DNA from: Roseburia intestinalis L1-82
Lineage (GTDB): Bacteria > Bacillota > Clostridia > Lachnospirales > Lachnospiraceae
Reading direction: 5' to 3'
Assembly: GCF_900537995.1 (NCBI RefSeq)
Contig: NZ_LR027880.1
Location: forward strand, 1,682,001 to 1,746,000
DNA length: 64,000 nt
Part shown: piece after piece, positions 18,478 to 26,549 of the stretch
Numbering within the stretch: the stretch's first letter is position 1
Layout: every line of letters starts with the position of its first letter
Translations under genes and position numbers: made by a program
The notes under the pieces: generated by a model
What the model was told of the DNA's origin: nothing
Database searches by the model: none
What the model saw: only the letters and a program-made list of their open reading frames with translations

Positions 18478-19658
18478 ATGAAAAGAGAACTTCCGTTTTT
18501 TCAAACGGATTAATCTGGTTTGGTGCGGGCGTATCTTTAGCCGAAATACTGACAGGTACATACTTTGCACCGCTTGGCTTTGGAAAAGCAATGGCAGCGA
18601 TTCTGCTCGGTCATCTGATCGGCGGACTTATGATGTTTGCGGCAGGAATGATCGGAGCGAAAGAGCGCAAAAGTGCCATGGAAACTGTAAAAATGAGCTT
18701 TGGCGAGAAGGGAAGCCTTCTTTTTGCCGTATTAAATGTATTACAGCTTGTTGGATGGACTGCGATCATGATCTATGATGGCGCACTTGCGGCAGACGGC
18801 GTTTTACATACCGGAAACTGGGTGTGGGCAGTCATCATTGGTGCTTTGATCATTGTGTGGATTTTCATTGGACTGACCAATCTTGGCAAATTAAATACGG
18901 TTGCCATGACAGCACTTTTTATTTTATCACTGGTACTTTTTAAAGTGATCTTCTTTGGCAGCGGCAGCATGACGCCGATCGTGGATGACGGAAGTTTGAC
19001 ATTCGGAGCTGCCGTAGAGCTTGCGGTGGCAATGCCGCTTTCCTGGCTGCCGCTGATCAGTGATTATACAAGAGAAGCAGAAAAACCGTTTGCAGCAACA
19101 CTCGCAAGTGTGATTGTCTACAGTCTGGTCAGCATTTTTATGTACATGATCGGTATGGGAGCGGCTATTTTTACCGGTGAATATGACATTGCGCAGATTA
19201 TGTTAAAAACCGGTTTCGGCGTTGTCGGACTTCTCATTATTGTATTTTCCACGGTTACAACAACCTTCCTGGATGCCTATTCCGCAGGAGTTTCTAGTGT
19301 TTCCATTTCCTCAAAGATTCAGGAAAAATGGGCGGCAATTGTTGTTACTGTGATTGGAACTGTCGCAGCAATCGTTTATCCGATGGATAACATTACAAAC
19401 TTTTTATATCTGATCGGTTCTGTTTTTGCTCCGATGATCGCAGTGCAGATCGCAGATTACTTCATTTTAAAGAAAGCAGATGCCGGAAAATCTGCATTTC
19501 AGTGGCGTAATCTGATCGTATGGCTTGCCGGATTTGTGATTTACCGCATATTGATGCAGGTGGATACGCCGGTTGGAAATACGCTGCCGGATATGGTGGT
19601 CACAGTCATTCTCTGCCTGATTGTGGAAAAAGCTGCAGGGGCAGTAAAATCAAAATAG
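18474..19658 (+). CDS. cytX: Hydroxymethylpyrimidine permease CytX
   Basis: 394 aa with about 12 membrane helices and the NCS1 nucleobase-transporter pattern, including LIWFGAGVSLAEILTGT at the N-terminus and PLSWLPLISDYTRE in the middle. CytX proteins are assigned to uptake of the thiamin pyrimidine moiety because of their THI-element control and linkage to thiD. Both hold here, and the gene overlaps thiD by four bases. Confidence 0.9.
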   Translation: MNEKRTSVFSNGLIWFGAGVSLAEILTGTYFAPLGFGKAMAAILLGHLIGGLMMFAAGMIGAKERKSAMETVKMSFGEKGSLLFAVLNVLQLVGWTAIMIYDGALAADGVLHTGNWVWAVIIGALIIVWIFIGLTNLGKLNTVAMTALFILSLVLFKVIFFGSGSMTPIVDDGSLTFGAAVELAVAMPLSWLPLISDYTREAEKPFAATLASVIVYSLVSIFMYMIGMGAAIFTGEYDIAQIMLKTGFGVVGLLIIVFSTVTTTFLDAYSAGVSSVSISSKIQEKWAAIVVTVIGTVAAIVYPMDNITNFLYLIGSVFAPMIAVQIADYFILKKADAGKSAFQWRNLIVWLAGFVIYRILMQVDTPVGNTLPDMVVTVILCLIVEKAAGAVKSK

Positions 19659-19728
19659 GAACTGTTGCAGTCTTATCATTCTTTTTTTAGAATGTGGTAT
19701 GTGGCAGATTCTGGGAAAAGAGGACAAA

Positions 19729-20241
19729 ATGAAAAAATTTAATTTAAAGAAATTGACAGTTACAGCAATCTTAGCAGCAGTAGCGGTGGTGGGAAGTTTA
19801 TTTTCCTTCCCGGTATTCGGTTCAAAATGTGCACCGGTACAGCATCTGGTAAATATTTTATGCGCAGTTACCGTAGGACCGTGGTGGGCACTGGCACAGG
19901 CATTTATTGCGGCGCTGATCCGTAATCTGTTAGGACTGGGAAGCCCTCTGGCATTCCCGGGAAGCATGTGTGGTGCATTGCTTGGCGGACTTCTCTATAA
20001 GTATGGGAAAAAACTTCCATTTGCCTATATTGGCGAAGTAGTTGGAACCGGAATCATTGGTGGAATGCTCTCTTATCCGGTGGCATATCTTGTCATGGGT
20101 AATAAAGCAGCGGCGTTATTCACATTTGTTGTTCCGTTTCTGATCAGCACCTGTGGAGGAACGATCATTGCCATTATTATTACTCTGCCGTTGAAAAAAT
20201 CAGGTATGCTTGGCAGAATGAAGGAAAGTTTAGAAGAGTAA
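19729..20241 (+). CDS. thiW: ThiW, substrate-binding membrane component of a thiamin-precursor ECF transporter
   Basis: 170 aa from the ATG at 19729 (AGAGG upstream); the ATG at 19699 has no ribosome site. About five membrane helices are seen, with the ThiW features SKCAPVQHLVN and GSPLAFPGSMCGALLGG. ThiW is a predicted S component for the thiazole moiety and relies on shared EcfA/A'/T subunits encoded elsewhere. With ThiD and CytX it makes the operon a precursor-salvage unit. No thiM or thiE is present in the window. Confidence 0.9.
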   Translation: MKKFNLKKLTVTAILAAVAVVGSLFSFPVFGSKCAPVQHLVNILCAVTVGPWWALAQAFIAALIRNLLGLGSPLAFPGSMCGALLGGLLYKYGKKLPFAYIGEVVGTGIIGGMLSYPVAYLVMGNKAAALFTFVVPFLISTCGGTIIAIIITLPLKKSGMLGRMKESLEE

Positions 20242-20272
20242 GATAGAAATCAAAAATTTTGGATTATCATTT

Positions 20273-20303
20273 ACCACGATCCGGCTGGATACCGTGGGTT
20301 TTT
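20273..20303 (+). terminator. Terminator after thiW
   Basis: ACCACG-ATCC (20273-20282) pairs with GGAT-AC-CGTGGGT (20287-20299) around GGCT, followed by TTTT. Confidence 0.75.
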
Positions 20304-20318
20304 AAAGAAAATGTCGGA

Positions 20319-20349
20319 GGCTCTGCTATTGTTGGCGGAGCCTTTTTTT
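20319..20349 (+). terminator. Second terminator downstream of thiW
   Basis: GGCTCTGC (20319-20326) pairs with GCGGAGCC (20335-20342), followed by seven T. It directly precedes the intron-like scrap. Confidence 0.85.
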
Positions 20350-20353
20350 AGTT

Positions 20354-20425
20354 TGCGCGCCATGGGCGCACTCTAACGGGTGCAAGTCCCGAACACGCCC
20401 AGATAGTGGGAAGTGTATAGCTGAA
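20354..20425 (+). other. Possible 5' fragment of a group II intron
   Basis: GGGCG(N8)CGGG-TGCAAG-TCCCG-AACA-CGCCC folds as two nested stems. It resembles the first domain of bacterial group II introns (stem ending in GGTGxAAGTCCC). No reverse transcriptase or domain V is found after it, so at most a short 5' scrap remains. The call rests on motif resemblance only. Confidence 0.4.
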
Positions 20426-20552
20426 CAGCAAATATCGGAGATTTAAGGCAGAAGAATTATCGGAAACTGACATTGCATGGATCTTTGATCAGGAGTATTT
20501 TGAGCATCCGCAGTGTCTGAAAATGTATAAATGGAAGCGGGGATCAAAATAA
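20421..20552 (+). pseudogene. C-terminal remnant of an unidentified gene
   Basis: An open frame of 43 codons without a start encodes a coding-like tail (KAEELSETDIAWIFDQEYF, ending MYKWKRGSK) and stops at TAA 20550-20552. It begins immediately after the intron-like scrap. It is too short to assign to a family. Confidence 0.45.
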
Positions 20553-20603
20553 ATTCCTGAAACTCAAACTACAGATATAATGAAAAATATGGAGGCAAGT
20601 GAA

Positions 20604-21074
20604 ATGAATATTCGAAGAGCAAACGAAAAAGATATCCCAAGACTGATTGAATTATTAGAGCAGGTGCTTCAAATCCATGCAGATATAAGACCGGATATTT
20701 TTATTCCGGGGACGACAAAGTACACAGAGGATGAACTGAAAGAAATGTTAAAAGATGATACAAAGCCTGTTTATGTAGCTGCAGATGAGAATGACGTATG
20801 CTTAGGATATGCTTTCTGCCAGTTGAAACAGCAGCCATTCTCCAATAATATGGTGCCGTTTACATCGCTTTTTATCGATGATCTGTGCGTCGATGCAAAA
20901 ACCAGAGGACAGCATGTAGGTGAGAGCCTGTTTGAATATGTAAAGGGCGAAGCGAAACGGTTAGGCTGTTATGAAGTGACATTAAATGTCTGGGCAGGAA
21001 ATACCTCCGCGGAAAAATTCTATGAAAAAATGGGATTAAAAACCAAAGAGAGACAGATGGAATATATATTGTAG
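20604..21074 (+). CDS. GNAT-family N-acetyltransferase
   Basis: 156 aa from the ATG at 20604, with GGAGG eight bases upstream; the ATG at 20580 precedes that site. The fold is read from NIRRANEKDIPRLIELLEQV at the start, the acetyl-CoA loop DAKTRGQHVGESLFEY (R/Q-x-x-G-x-G/A type) at about residue 100, and LNVWAGNTSAEKFYEKMGL near the end. The substrate is unknown. It lies at the edge of an accessory patch with IS remnants. Confidence 0.88.
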   Translation: MNIRRANEKDIPRLIELLEQVLQIHADIRPDIFIPGTTKYTEDELKEMLKDDTKPVYVAADENDVCLGYAFCQLKQQPFSNNMVPFTSLFIDDLCVDAKTRGQHVGESLFEYVKGEAKRLGCYEVTLNVWAGNTSAEKFYEKMGLKTKERQMEYIL

Positions 21075-21097
21075 AAAATGAAAAATGGGAGATTCAT

Positions 21098-21150
21098 ATG
21101 TGTTTGCAGGAGATTAAAGATGAAATAATTGACGCTGGAAAAGAAAGTGT
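21098..21150 (+). pseudogene. 5' stub of a gene cut by an IS3-family end
   Basis: ATG at 21098 with GGGAG upstream opens a frame of 18 codons (MCLQEIKDEIIDAGKESV). At 21151 it runs straight into TGATATTGTCAATATTGG, the end sequence also found at the intact IS (23152). The remainder of the original gene is not recognisable here. Confidence 0.5.
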
Positions 21151-21516
21151 TGATATTGTCAATATTGGTTTACACTTTTTTCTCAAGGATGTTCGACCTA
21201 TGCTGCCTCCTGTAATGAATCGTAGTATTGTTGACGCTTAATCATCGGAGGTAAGCCACCATTAGCAGAGCAGATTCTTCGGTTATTCCAATAGCTGATG
21301 AAATATCTCCAGATGAGTGTTTTTAACTGTTCTACTGTCATTGAAGTGGTATCATAACGTCCATAAAGTAATTCTTCTTTGAATCTTGCCCACATGCTTT
21401 CGCATCTGGCATTGTCGTGGCATCTGCCGCCAGCACTGTTCATGCTTTGGAGAATGCCATATTTGCTGATTGCTTTACGATATAACTCACTTGTGTACTG
21501 TGTTCCTCTGATACAG
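21151..21516 (-). mobile_element. Truncated IS3-family element (left end and OrfB C-terminus)
   Basis: On the minus strand a frame from about 21516 to TAA 21198 encodes the last 106 or so residues of an IS3 OrfB: RGTQYTSELY, MNSAGGRCHDNARCESMWAR (with the catalytic E) and NNRRICSANGGLPPMIKR. About four residues in five match the intact copy at 23.2 kb, so it is a related but different element. The element end at 21151 is kept. The other side is lost at about 21510, where an unrelated palindrome begins. Confidence 0.85.
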
Positions 21517-21551
21517 CATCAGGATATACTTCCAAAGTTGATGCTGTATCA
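21509..21551. repeat. Perfect 12-bp inverted repeat at the IS truncation point
   Basis: TGATACAGCATC (21509-21520) and GATGCTGTATCA (21540-21551) enclose 19 bases. It sits exactly where the truncated transposase ends, so it marks either a terminator or an end of another element. Confidence 0.6.
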
Positions 21552-21559
21552 TAAAAGTA

Positions 21560-21785
21560 AGGGGCGGCAGCACTTTAGGCTGTCGCTCCTTGACTGCCTA
21601 ACTGCAAAACCGGGCGGGGCTGTCAACGGCGGCTCTGCAAGAGCCGTTCATCTTGCCGTTGACTGGCTCGACTGGGTTTGCTATTCTTTAAGTGTTGTCT
21701 GTAAGTCGTTTGTAAAAATATCATCTCCGGCGCACAATCATTTTCTACCAAAGTAGCGGCATAAAAAATTTCATTGTCCTGCCTT
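21560..21785. other. Structured non-coding stretch between IS remnant and lipoprotein gene
   Basis: No convincing gene. Nested perfect stems are visible: GTCAACGGC (21622-21630) with GCCGTTGAC (21655-21663), enclosing GGCTCT-GCA-AGAGCC (21631-21645). A further hairpin of GCGGCAG/CTGTCGC type lies near 21564-21590. From memory, similar GC-rich stretches occur in conjugative elements of gut Firmicutes, but this is not tested. Confidence 0.4.
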
Positions 21786-22478
21786 TCAAAAATAAGAAGT
21801 TTCCATTTTTTTGACTGCAAATTCCGAGGCTGTCTCTTGTACAATTTCTAGTACATTGACATCTTCTGCTATATTTCCTTGACGGGGTTCCAGCTCATTG
21901 TTAGTTACCACTTCTGCCTTGCCAGCGTCCGATGCACCATAAGAGAAATTTACTATGGTAGCATTGCTGTATTTTTCAAAAGCTGCATAGTATTCTTCTT
22001 CTGTAATTACATCTGTTTCCTCTCCTTTTTTCATGGTATAAGCAGCATTTCCACTTTCGTCAAATTGCTCATAAATCCCCTCTGCCAGTCTGAGCGAACC
22101 GGATTTTTCAATTTCAAAACGCTGCATATCGTGACCGGAAGCAGCATAAATACCTGTTTCATCATAGGCGATAGGATATGCTGTTCCCATACTTTCTATT
22201 GTTCCTATGTTTTTAACTTCTTTATCTATCAAATAATATACATCACAATTAAGTGCTGCCTGATTTCCCAAACCGTCATTATATACTTGTGAGGTAACAA
22301 GTAAAACAGGTAAAGAAGCATTTGTATCAATAATTGCAAAAAGCTCATTATCTTCCAATCCTCCGACGGTTTCTCCATAAATAGCAGCGTTTTCACTACC
22401 TTTTTCTCCACATGCACATAAAGAAAAGATTAACACACATAAAGCCATATATGAAATAAACTTCTTTGCCTTATACAT
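21786..22478 (-). CDS. Predicted lipoprotein of unknown function
   Basis: 230 aa from the ATG at 22478, which has AAAGGAG eight bases upstream. In-frame upstream residues belong to the regulator's 3' end. A signal helix ends in the lipobox SLCAC (cysteine at about residue 22). The mature domain has an acidic beta-rich pattern (TNASLPVLLVTSQVYNDG; QRFEIEKSGSLRLAEGIYE) and no family I recognise. It starts 4 bases after the XRE regulator stop, so the pair is one operon within an IS-flanked island. Confidence 0.75.
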   Translation of the reverse strand: MYKAKKFISYMALCVLIFSLCACGEKGSENAAIYGETVGGLEDNELFAIIDTNASLPVLLVTSQVYNDGLGNQAALNCDVYYLIDKEVKNIGTIESMGTAYPIAYDETGIYAASGHDMQRFEIEKSGSLRLAEGIYEQFDESGNAAYTMKKGEETDVITEEEYYAAFEKYSNATIVNFSYGASDAGKAEVVTNNELEPRQGNIAEDVNVLEIVQETASEFAVKKMETSYF

Positions 22479-22482
22479 ATTT

Positions 22483-23004
22483 TCAGTCTCCTTTTTTTCT
22501 TCTTTCAATGGTATAACTTATGAACAATATCACTCCGATTGCTGCCGCAATAATAGACGGTATCATTAACCGCATATAATCAATAGGGGCATTTTCGTAT
22601 TGTCCTGTAACGATATATCGGTATAGCATATACTGGGTACTAAGTGTTGTGCTTTGTAGCGCAATTACATAGGCGAAATTTAATATGCTAACCATAATAA
22701 AAATCAGACCACTAATTAGCAACAGCGTCATTTTTCTGTTATGAAGATTTATTTTCATCAAATCTTCTAAAGTTATTTGCTCATCAGTTTTGTTTGCCAC
22801 ACCTGCTTCTCCTTCCTTTAGCAAATCATCTAATGACACATGAAAAATTCTGCTTATTTTAACGATACTTTCTAAATCAGGGGAAGTGCTATCTGACTCC
22901 CATTTGGAAATAGTCTGTCTGGATACGTTAAGTTTTTCTGCTAATTGTTCTTGTGTCATTCCCGAAAGTTTCCTTAATTGGTTGATTTTATTTCCAATTT
23001 CCAT
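22483..23004 (-). CDS. XRE-family regulator with membrane anchor
   Basis: 173 aa from the ATG at 23004 (AAAGGAGGACACAAA upstream). An earlier in-frame ATG at 23046 lacks a ribosome site. The N-terminal HTH_3 domain (about 1-65) has LSGMTQEQLAEKLNVSRQTI and SPDLESIVKISRIFHVSLD. Two membrane helices follow (about 95-125 and 145-168). Membrane-tethered XRE regulators usually control their neighbour; here that is the lipoprotein gene directly downstream. Confidence 0.88.
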   Translation of the reverse strand: MEIGNKINQLRKLSGMTQEQLAEKLNVSRQTISKWESDSTSPDLESIVKISRIFHVSLDDLLKEGEAGVANKTDEQITLEDLMKINLHNRKMTLLLISGLIFIMVSILNFAYVIALQSTTLSTQYMLYRYIVTGQYENAPIDYMRLMIPSIIAAAIGVILFISYTIERRKKGD

Positions 23005-23199
23005 TTTGTGTCCTCCTTTAAGAGCAATTTTAAATAAAATAAACAATTTTTTCTATCAACATTGCTTTACATTTGCGCTCAAAATAATAACATTTATGAA
23101 ATTGCTTGTTTTTCTGCACTTTAAGTGTTCATATAAAGGCATTTAAAATTATGATATTGTCAATATTGGTTGACACATTTATCTCAAAGATATCATTTC

Positions 23200-24108
23200 C
23201 TATGCAGCCAGGCCCAGAGATTGGTAGTATCTCTGACGCTTAATCATAGGAGGAAGCCCACCGTTGGCAGAGCAGATCCTCCTGTTGTTCCAGTAACTGA
23301 TGAAATATCTCCAAATAAGAACTCTCAGCTCATCCGTGGTCAGGCTTTCCGTATTGTAGCGGTCATAGAGAAGCTCGCTTTTCATTCTGGCCCACATGCT
23401 TTCACATCGAGCATTATCGTGGCACCTGCCACCATCACTGTTCATGCTTTGTATAATGCCATATTTAGAAAGCGCCTGACGGTAGGTTTCACTGGTATAT
23501 TGTCTTCCTCTGTCGGAGTGCACAATGGCACCTCGCAGATCAGGATGCGCCAGATAGGCATTATCCAGTGTATGCTCACACAGAGTTGCCTTCATGTTTG
23601 TTTTCATTGCCAGTCCCAGAACGCTGGAATCAAAGCAGTCGAAGATGGCTGAAACATACAGTTTTCCATCTTTTGCCTTGATTTCTGTGATATCAGTTAC
23701 GCATTTTTCAAGTGGCTTATCAGCCTTGAACTCTCTCTTCAGAAGATCATCTGACTTACGTGCTTCCCGATCAGCCTTGGTAATGCCATTTGGCTTGCGC
23801 TTTGGCCGATGGACAAGTCCTATTTCATCCATAACCCTGTAAACGGTTCGTTCACTGGGGATCTTGATTCCCGTCGGATTCTTAAGGAGCAGTGCTTGGT
23901 ACATGCGAATACGTCCATAGGTATCATTGCATTCATCCTCAGCATGGATCACTCTCATGGCATCAGCAAGATCCTGATATTTCCAAGGGCGATCTTTAAT
24001 AGCAAGATATTTGTAGAAACCCTGGCGGCTGACGCCAAGCATCCGGCAATAGAATGAGAGTTTTCCCTTAATCACGCCGTCTTTCGTTTTTATGGCAATG
24101 AACATCAT
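23200..24108 (-). CDS. IS3-family transposase OrfB (DDE integrase core)
   Basis: 302 aa. An N-terminal HTH region (FYCRMLGVSRQGFYKYL) is followed by the rve integrase core with the catalytic acids in CVTDITEIKAKDG, VHSDRGRQYTS and DNARCESMWAR. The end is NNRRICSANGGLPPMIKR. All three D/D/E residues are present, so it looks active. Its ATG overlaps the orfA stop by four bases, so it may be made by re-initiation or as an OrfAB fusion through frameshifting. Confidence 0.93.
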   Translation of the reverse strand: MMFIAIKTKDGVIKGKLSFYCRMLGVSRQGFYKYLAIKDRPWKYQDLADAMRVIHAEDECNDTYGRIRMYQALLLKNPTGIKIPSERTVYRVMDEIGLVHRPKRKPNGITKADREARKSDDLLKREFKADKPLEKCVTDITEIKAKDGKLYVSAIFDCFDSSVLGLAMKTNMKATLCEHTLDNAYLAHPDLRGAIVHSDRGRQYTSETYRQALSKYGIIQSMNSDGGRCHDNARCESMWARMKSELLYDRYNTESLTTDELRVLIWRYFISYWNNRRICSANGGLPPMIKRQRYYQSLGLAA

Positions 24109-24446
24109 TCTTTGGTTCTTGCTGACTTCCGACGGCTGGCTGCGAAAAAAGCGCTTGCTTCCTCGAGAAATTCATTTTCCTCTTTCAGACGTCGGATTTC
24201 TTTGTCCTGATCTTTAACGCGTTTGCGGAGCATGGCAAGCTCCTCAGCAAGACTCATCGCGCTTTCCGGAGTATGTGCACCGTCGCCAATATCCAATGTG
24301 CCTGCTCTAACTGCTTTCAGCCATGTGTGGATGGTTCCTTCTGGGATACCTAATTCTTTGGCTGCCTTAGCACCGCCGATTTCTTTGGCAAGTTTGACAG
24401 CCTGGATCTTATATTCCTGGTCGTATTTACGTTGGGTTCGTGACAT
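24105..24446 (-). CDS. IS3-family transposase OrfA
   Basis: 113 aa. A helix-turn-helix (EYKIQAVKLAKEIGGAKAA, then LGIPEGTIHTWLKAV) binds the IS ends. A leucine-zipper-like coiled coil follows (LRKRVKDQDKEIRRLKEENE). Size and layout are standard for IS3 OrfA. Confidence 0.92.
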   Translation of the reverse strand: MSRTQRKYDQEYKIQAVKLAKEIGGAKAAKELGIPEGTIHTWLKAVRAGTLDIGDGAHTPESAMSLAEELAMLRKRVKDQDKEIRRLKEENEFLEEASAFFAASRRKSARTKE

Positions 24447-24524
24447 TGAGAGTTCCTCCTTATTCTCTTTTATTATACATGAATTCCTTGAGAATAAGGT
24501 GTCAACTTTATTTATACAACATCA

Positions 24525-25032
24525 TGTATTGGAAAATATGGTGAGTCTTTATCTGCATGAATTGTCTGAAAAAGAAGAAATTTTAGATGGTTACGAAGTT
24601 TATACGCAGCTATTTTGTGTATAAGATTTTTTGTTGAGCACACCTATGAAGCTTTCCCCCCTGGCAGCAGAGCAGTTACAGATCCCGTTCCCGTGGCACG
24701 GAAACCATGTTTCTTCCGGTGTATGAGGTCACGGATGAGATGTCAAAGTATTGTATTAGCTGGATTGGGGGTGAAGATAAAAAATGGGTGAAATATGAGG
24801 AAAATAAAAGTGGTTCGCCCGATTTATAATAGAAATTTATCAGATATAAAAGAGAATGGGCGAAAAGTGATGGAATTCATTTCAATAGCCCACGGAAATC
24901 AAAAAGTCAGGGCGAAAAACAGCAGAAATGAAGAAGATTCCCCCAAAATGCCTGTGGAAACGCTGAAATGAGGAAGAAAGAGGGCGAAAATGTCTGAAAA
25001 AATCGGATTTTCGCCCTGTCATCTGTTTAAAA
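24525..25032. other. Gene-poor stretch with remnant tail and GGGCGAAAA repeats
   Basis: The frame 24529-24624 encodes LENMVSLYLHELSEKEEIL and ends LFCV; it resembles the middle of a GNAT protein and is probably a relic cut by the IS. From 24813 to 25017 the motif GGGCGAAAA or its complement recurs (24858, 24910, 24982, and reversed at 25008). The last two form a hairpin (AGGGCGAAAAT 24981-24991 with 25007-25017) that could terminate larC transcripts. Nothing else is recognised. Confidence 0.5.
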
Positions 25033-26502
25033 TTATCTCACGATCGTATCCCGGATCTGGTCGAGTGACACCTCATAGTTATGGCCGGCAGAAATGGCTT
25101 TTAAATCTTCAAACTCTGCTTTCTCTTTTTCGACACCGTACCCGCAGCTTTTTTTGATCCGTATATCGCCGTATGCGGAATGGCAGGTTTCGATTTCAGA
25201 GGTAAGTTTGGCGCGGTCAAACATCTGATAGCGCACACCGCGTGTTGTGGTGTGTAAAAAGAAAAGGGAAGTCAGACGTTCACGGTCTTTTGGCTCACAG
25301 ATACAGGTTAAAAGAATACCCGGACGGTTCTTTTTCATCTGAATCGGTATTGTGTATACGTCCAAAGCGCCCGCCTGTAAGAGCAGTTCAGTTGCAAATC
25401 CGACCGCTTCGCCTGTCATATCATCGAGATTGCAGGAGATGGACAGCACGGAGTCATCAAAGGATGGAGCTGTGTTGGAACCGGGAGAAGATTCGCCGAG
25501 GAAAACACGCACACAGTTGGCGGCAGCAAAATCCTTTGTTCCCATACCATAGCCGATCTCTGTTACATTCATAGGCGGCATGGCTTCGAAAGAGGTCACA
25601 AAATGTTTTAAAACAGCAGCCCCCGTTGGCGTACAGAGTTCGCCCTGAATATTTCTACTGTAAAAAGGAATCCCTTTTAAAAGTTCTGCGGTGGCAGGCG
25701 CCGGAACCGGGAGTGTGCCGTGGGCACAGTGTACAAAGCCATTTCCGACATGAACCGGAGAGCAGAGAATGGTTTCCGGTTCAAGCAGTGATAACAGATA
25801 GGCACATCCGGTCACATCCACAAGCGCGTCAATCGATCCGACTTCGTGGAAATGGATCTGGTCTAAGGTGGAGTGGTGCACTTTTGATTCTGCTTCCCCG
25901 ATCAGACGGTAGACTGCGGCTACGGAGTCTTTTACCGATGATGGGAATGGAAGTGTGTGGATCTGTTCTAAGATCTGGGTGTAACTGGTGTGGGCATGCG
26001 TGTGGTGGTGTTCATGGTGCGAGTTGTTGTCGTGAGTATGTGTGTGCTCATTTTCGTCATGAATATGATCGTGAACATGCATGAGTGAATCTTCATCATG
26101 AGTGTGCTCATGTGAATGCATGAGTGTATCTTCATCATGAGTGTGTTCATGTGAATGCATGAGTGTATCTTCATCATGAACGTGTTCATGGCAGCATTGT
26201 GTACCATGATCGTGTGTAGGGGATTCTTCCTGTGCATGGATTGTCATGTGCCCATCTTCATGAATGTGCTCAGGCAGAACATCATGGGAATGTTCTTCCT
26301 CACCGTGTACAGCTACCCTCATGTGTGTGCCGCTGATCCCGCATTTTACTGCCGGTTCCACAGAAAGTGTCACACCGTAAGGTGCAAAAGCCTGATTCAT
26401 GTCCGATAAAAATTTTTCTTTCTGATCACAGAGTTCATAGAGGGCGCCCATTAACATATCGCCGGCAACACCCATATTACATTCTATATAAAGTGTTTTC
26501 AT
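25033..26502 (-). CDS. larC: Nickel-pincer cofactor biosynthesis protein LarC
   Basis: 489 aa, a continuous LarC1-LarC2 protein (in Lactobacillus plantarum the two halves are joined by a frameshift). N-terminal MKTLYIECNMGVAGDMLMGAL, HFHEVGSIDALVDVTG in the middle, SCNLDDMTGEAVGFA and MKKNRPGILLTCI in the C-terminal half. LarC inserts Ni into the pyridinium dithio-precursor, using CTP, to make the nickel-pincer cofactor. Residues 70-170 form a long His-rich insert with 13-residue tandem repeats of the type HDEDTLMHSHEHT, probably for nickel storage or delivery. It is in an operon with larB. Confidence 0.93.
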   Translation of the reverse strand: MKTLYIECNMGVAGDMLMGALYELCDQKEKFLSDMNQAFAPYGVTLSVEPAVKCGISGTHMRVAVHGEEEHSHDVLPEHIHEDGHMTIHAQEESPTHDHGTQCCHEHVHDEDTLMHSHEHTHDEDTLMHSHEHTHDEDSLMHVHDHIHDENEHTHTHDNNSHHEHHHTHAHTSYTQILEQIHTLPFPSSVKDSVAAVYRLIGEAESKVHHSTLDQIHFHEVGSIDALVDVTGCAYLLSLLEPETILCSPVHVGNGFVHCAHGTLPVPAPATAELLKGIPFYSRNIQGELCTPTGAAVLKHFVTSFEAMPPMNVTEIGYGMGTKDFAAANCVRVFLGESSPGSNTAPSFDDSVLSISCNLDDMTGEAVGFATELLLQAGALDVYTIPIQMKKNRPGILLTCICEPKDRERLTSLFFLHTTTRGVRYQMFDRAKLTSEIETCHSAYGDIRIKKSCGYGVEKEKAEFEDLKAISAGHNYEVSLDQIRDTIVR

Positions 26503-26549
26503 AAATAATCCTCCCTGGTGCTGAATTTGATATTTTTTAATATGAAGAT

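Larger units (their letters stand above)
23152..24524 (-). mobile_element. Intact IS3-family insertion sequence
   Basis: 1,373 bases. The ends are imperfect inverted repeats of about 38 bases: TGATATTGTCAATATTGG.. at 23152 and, reading inward from 24524, TGATGTTGTATAAATAAAG... Both continue with GTTGACAC and a TTATCTCAA/TTATTCTCAA block. The element holds orfA and orfB. No clear 3-5-base target duplication is seen in the flanks. Confidence 0.9.

Noticed and set aside
21623..21844. Minus-strand 73-codon frame, beginning with residues MYKRQ that resemble a known sequencing-adapter translation
   Set aside because: The bases TTGTACAAGAGACAG differ from the Nextera adapter and lie in the real lipoprotein gene (frame IVQETAS). 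The frame then runs into non-coding sequence. Neither adapter contamination nor a gene is supported.
23149..24527. Target-site duplication around the intact IS
   Set aside because: Flanking triplets TTA and TGT do not match, and shifting the borders by a few bases gives no convincing direct repeat.
26055..26260. Regular direct repeats that could suggest a CRISPR-like array
   Set aside because: The repeats are in phase with larC codons and encode the His-rich segment. There are no unique spacers and no cas genes in the window.
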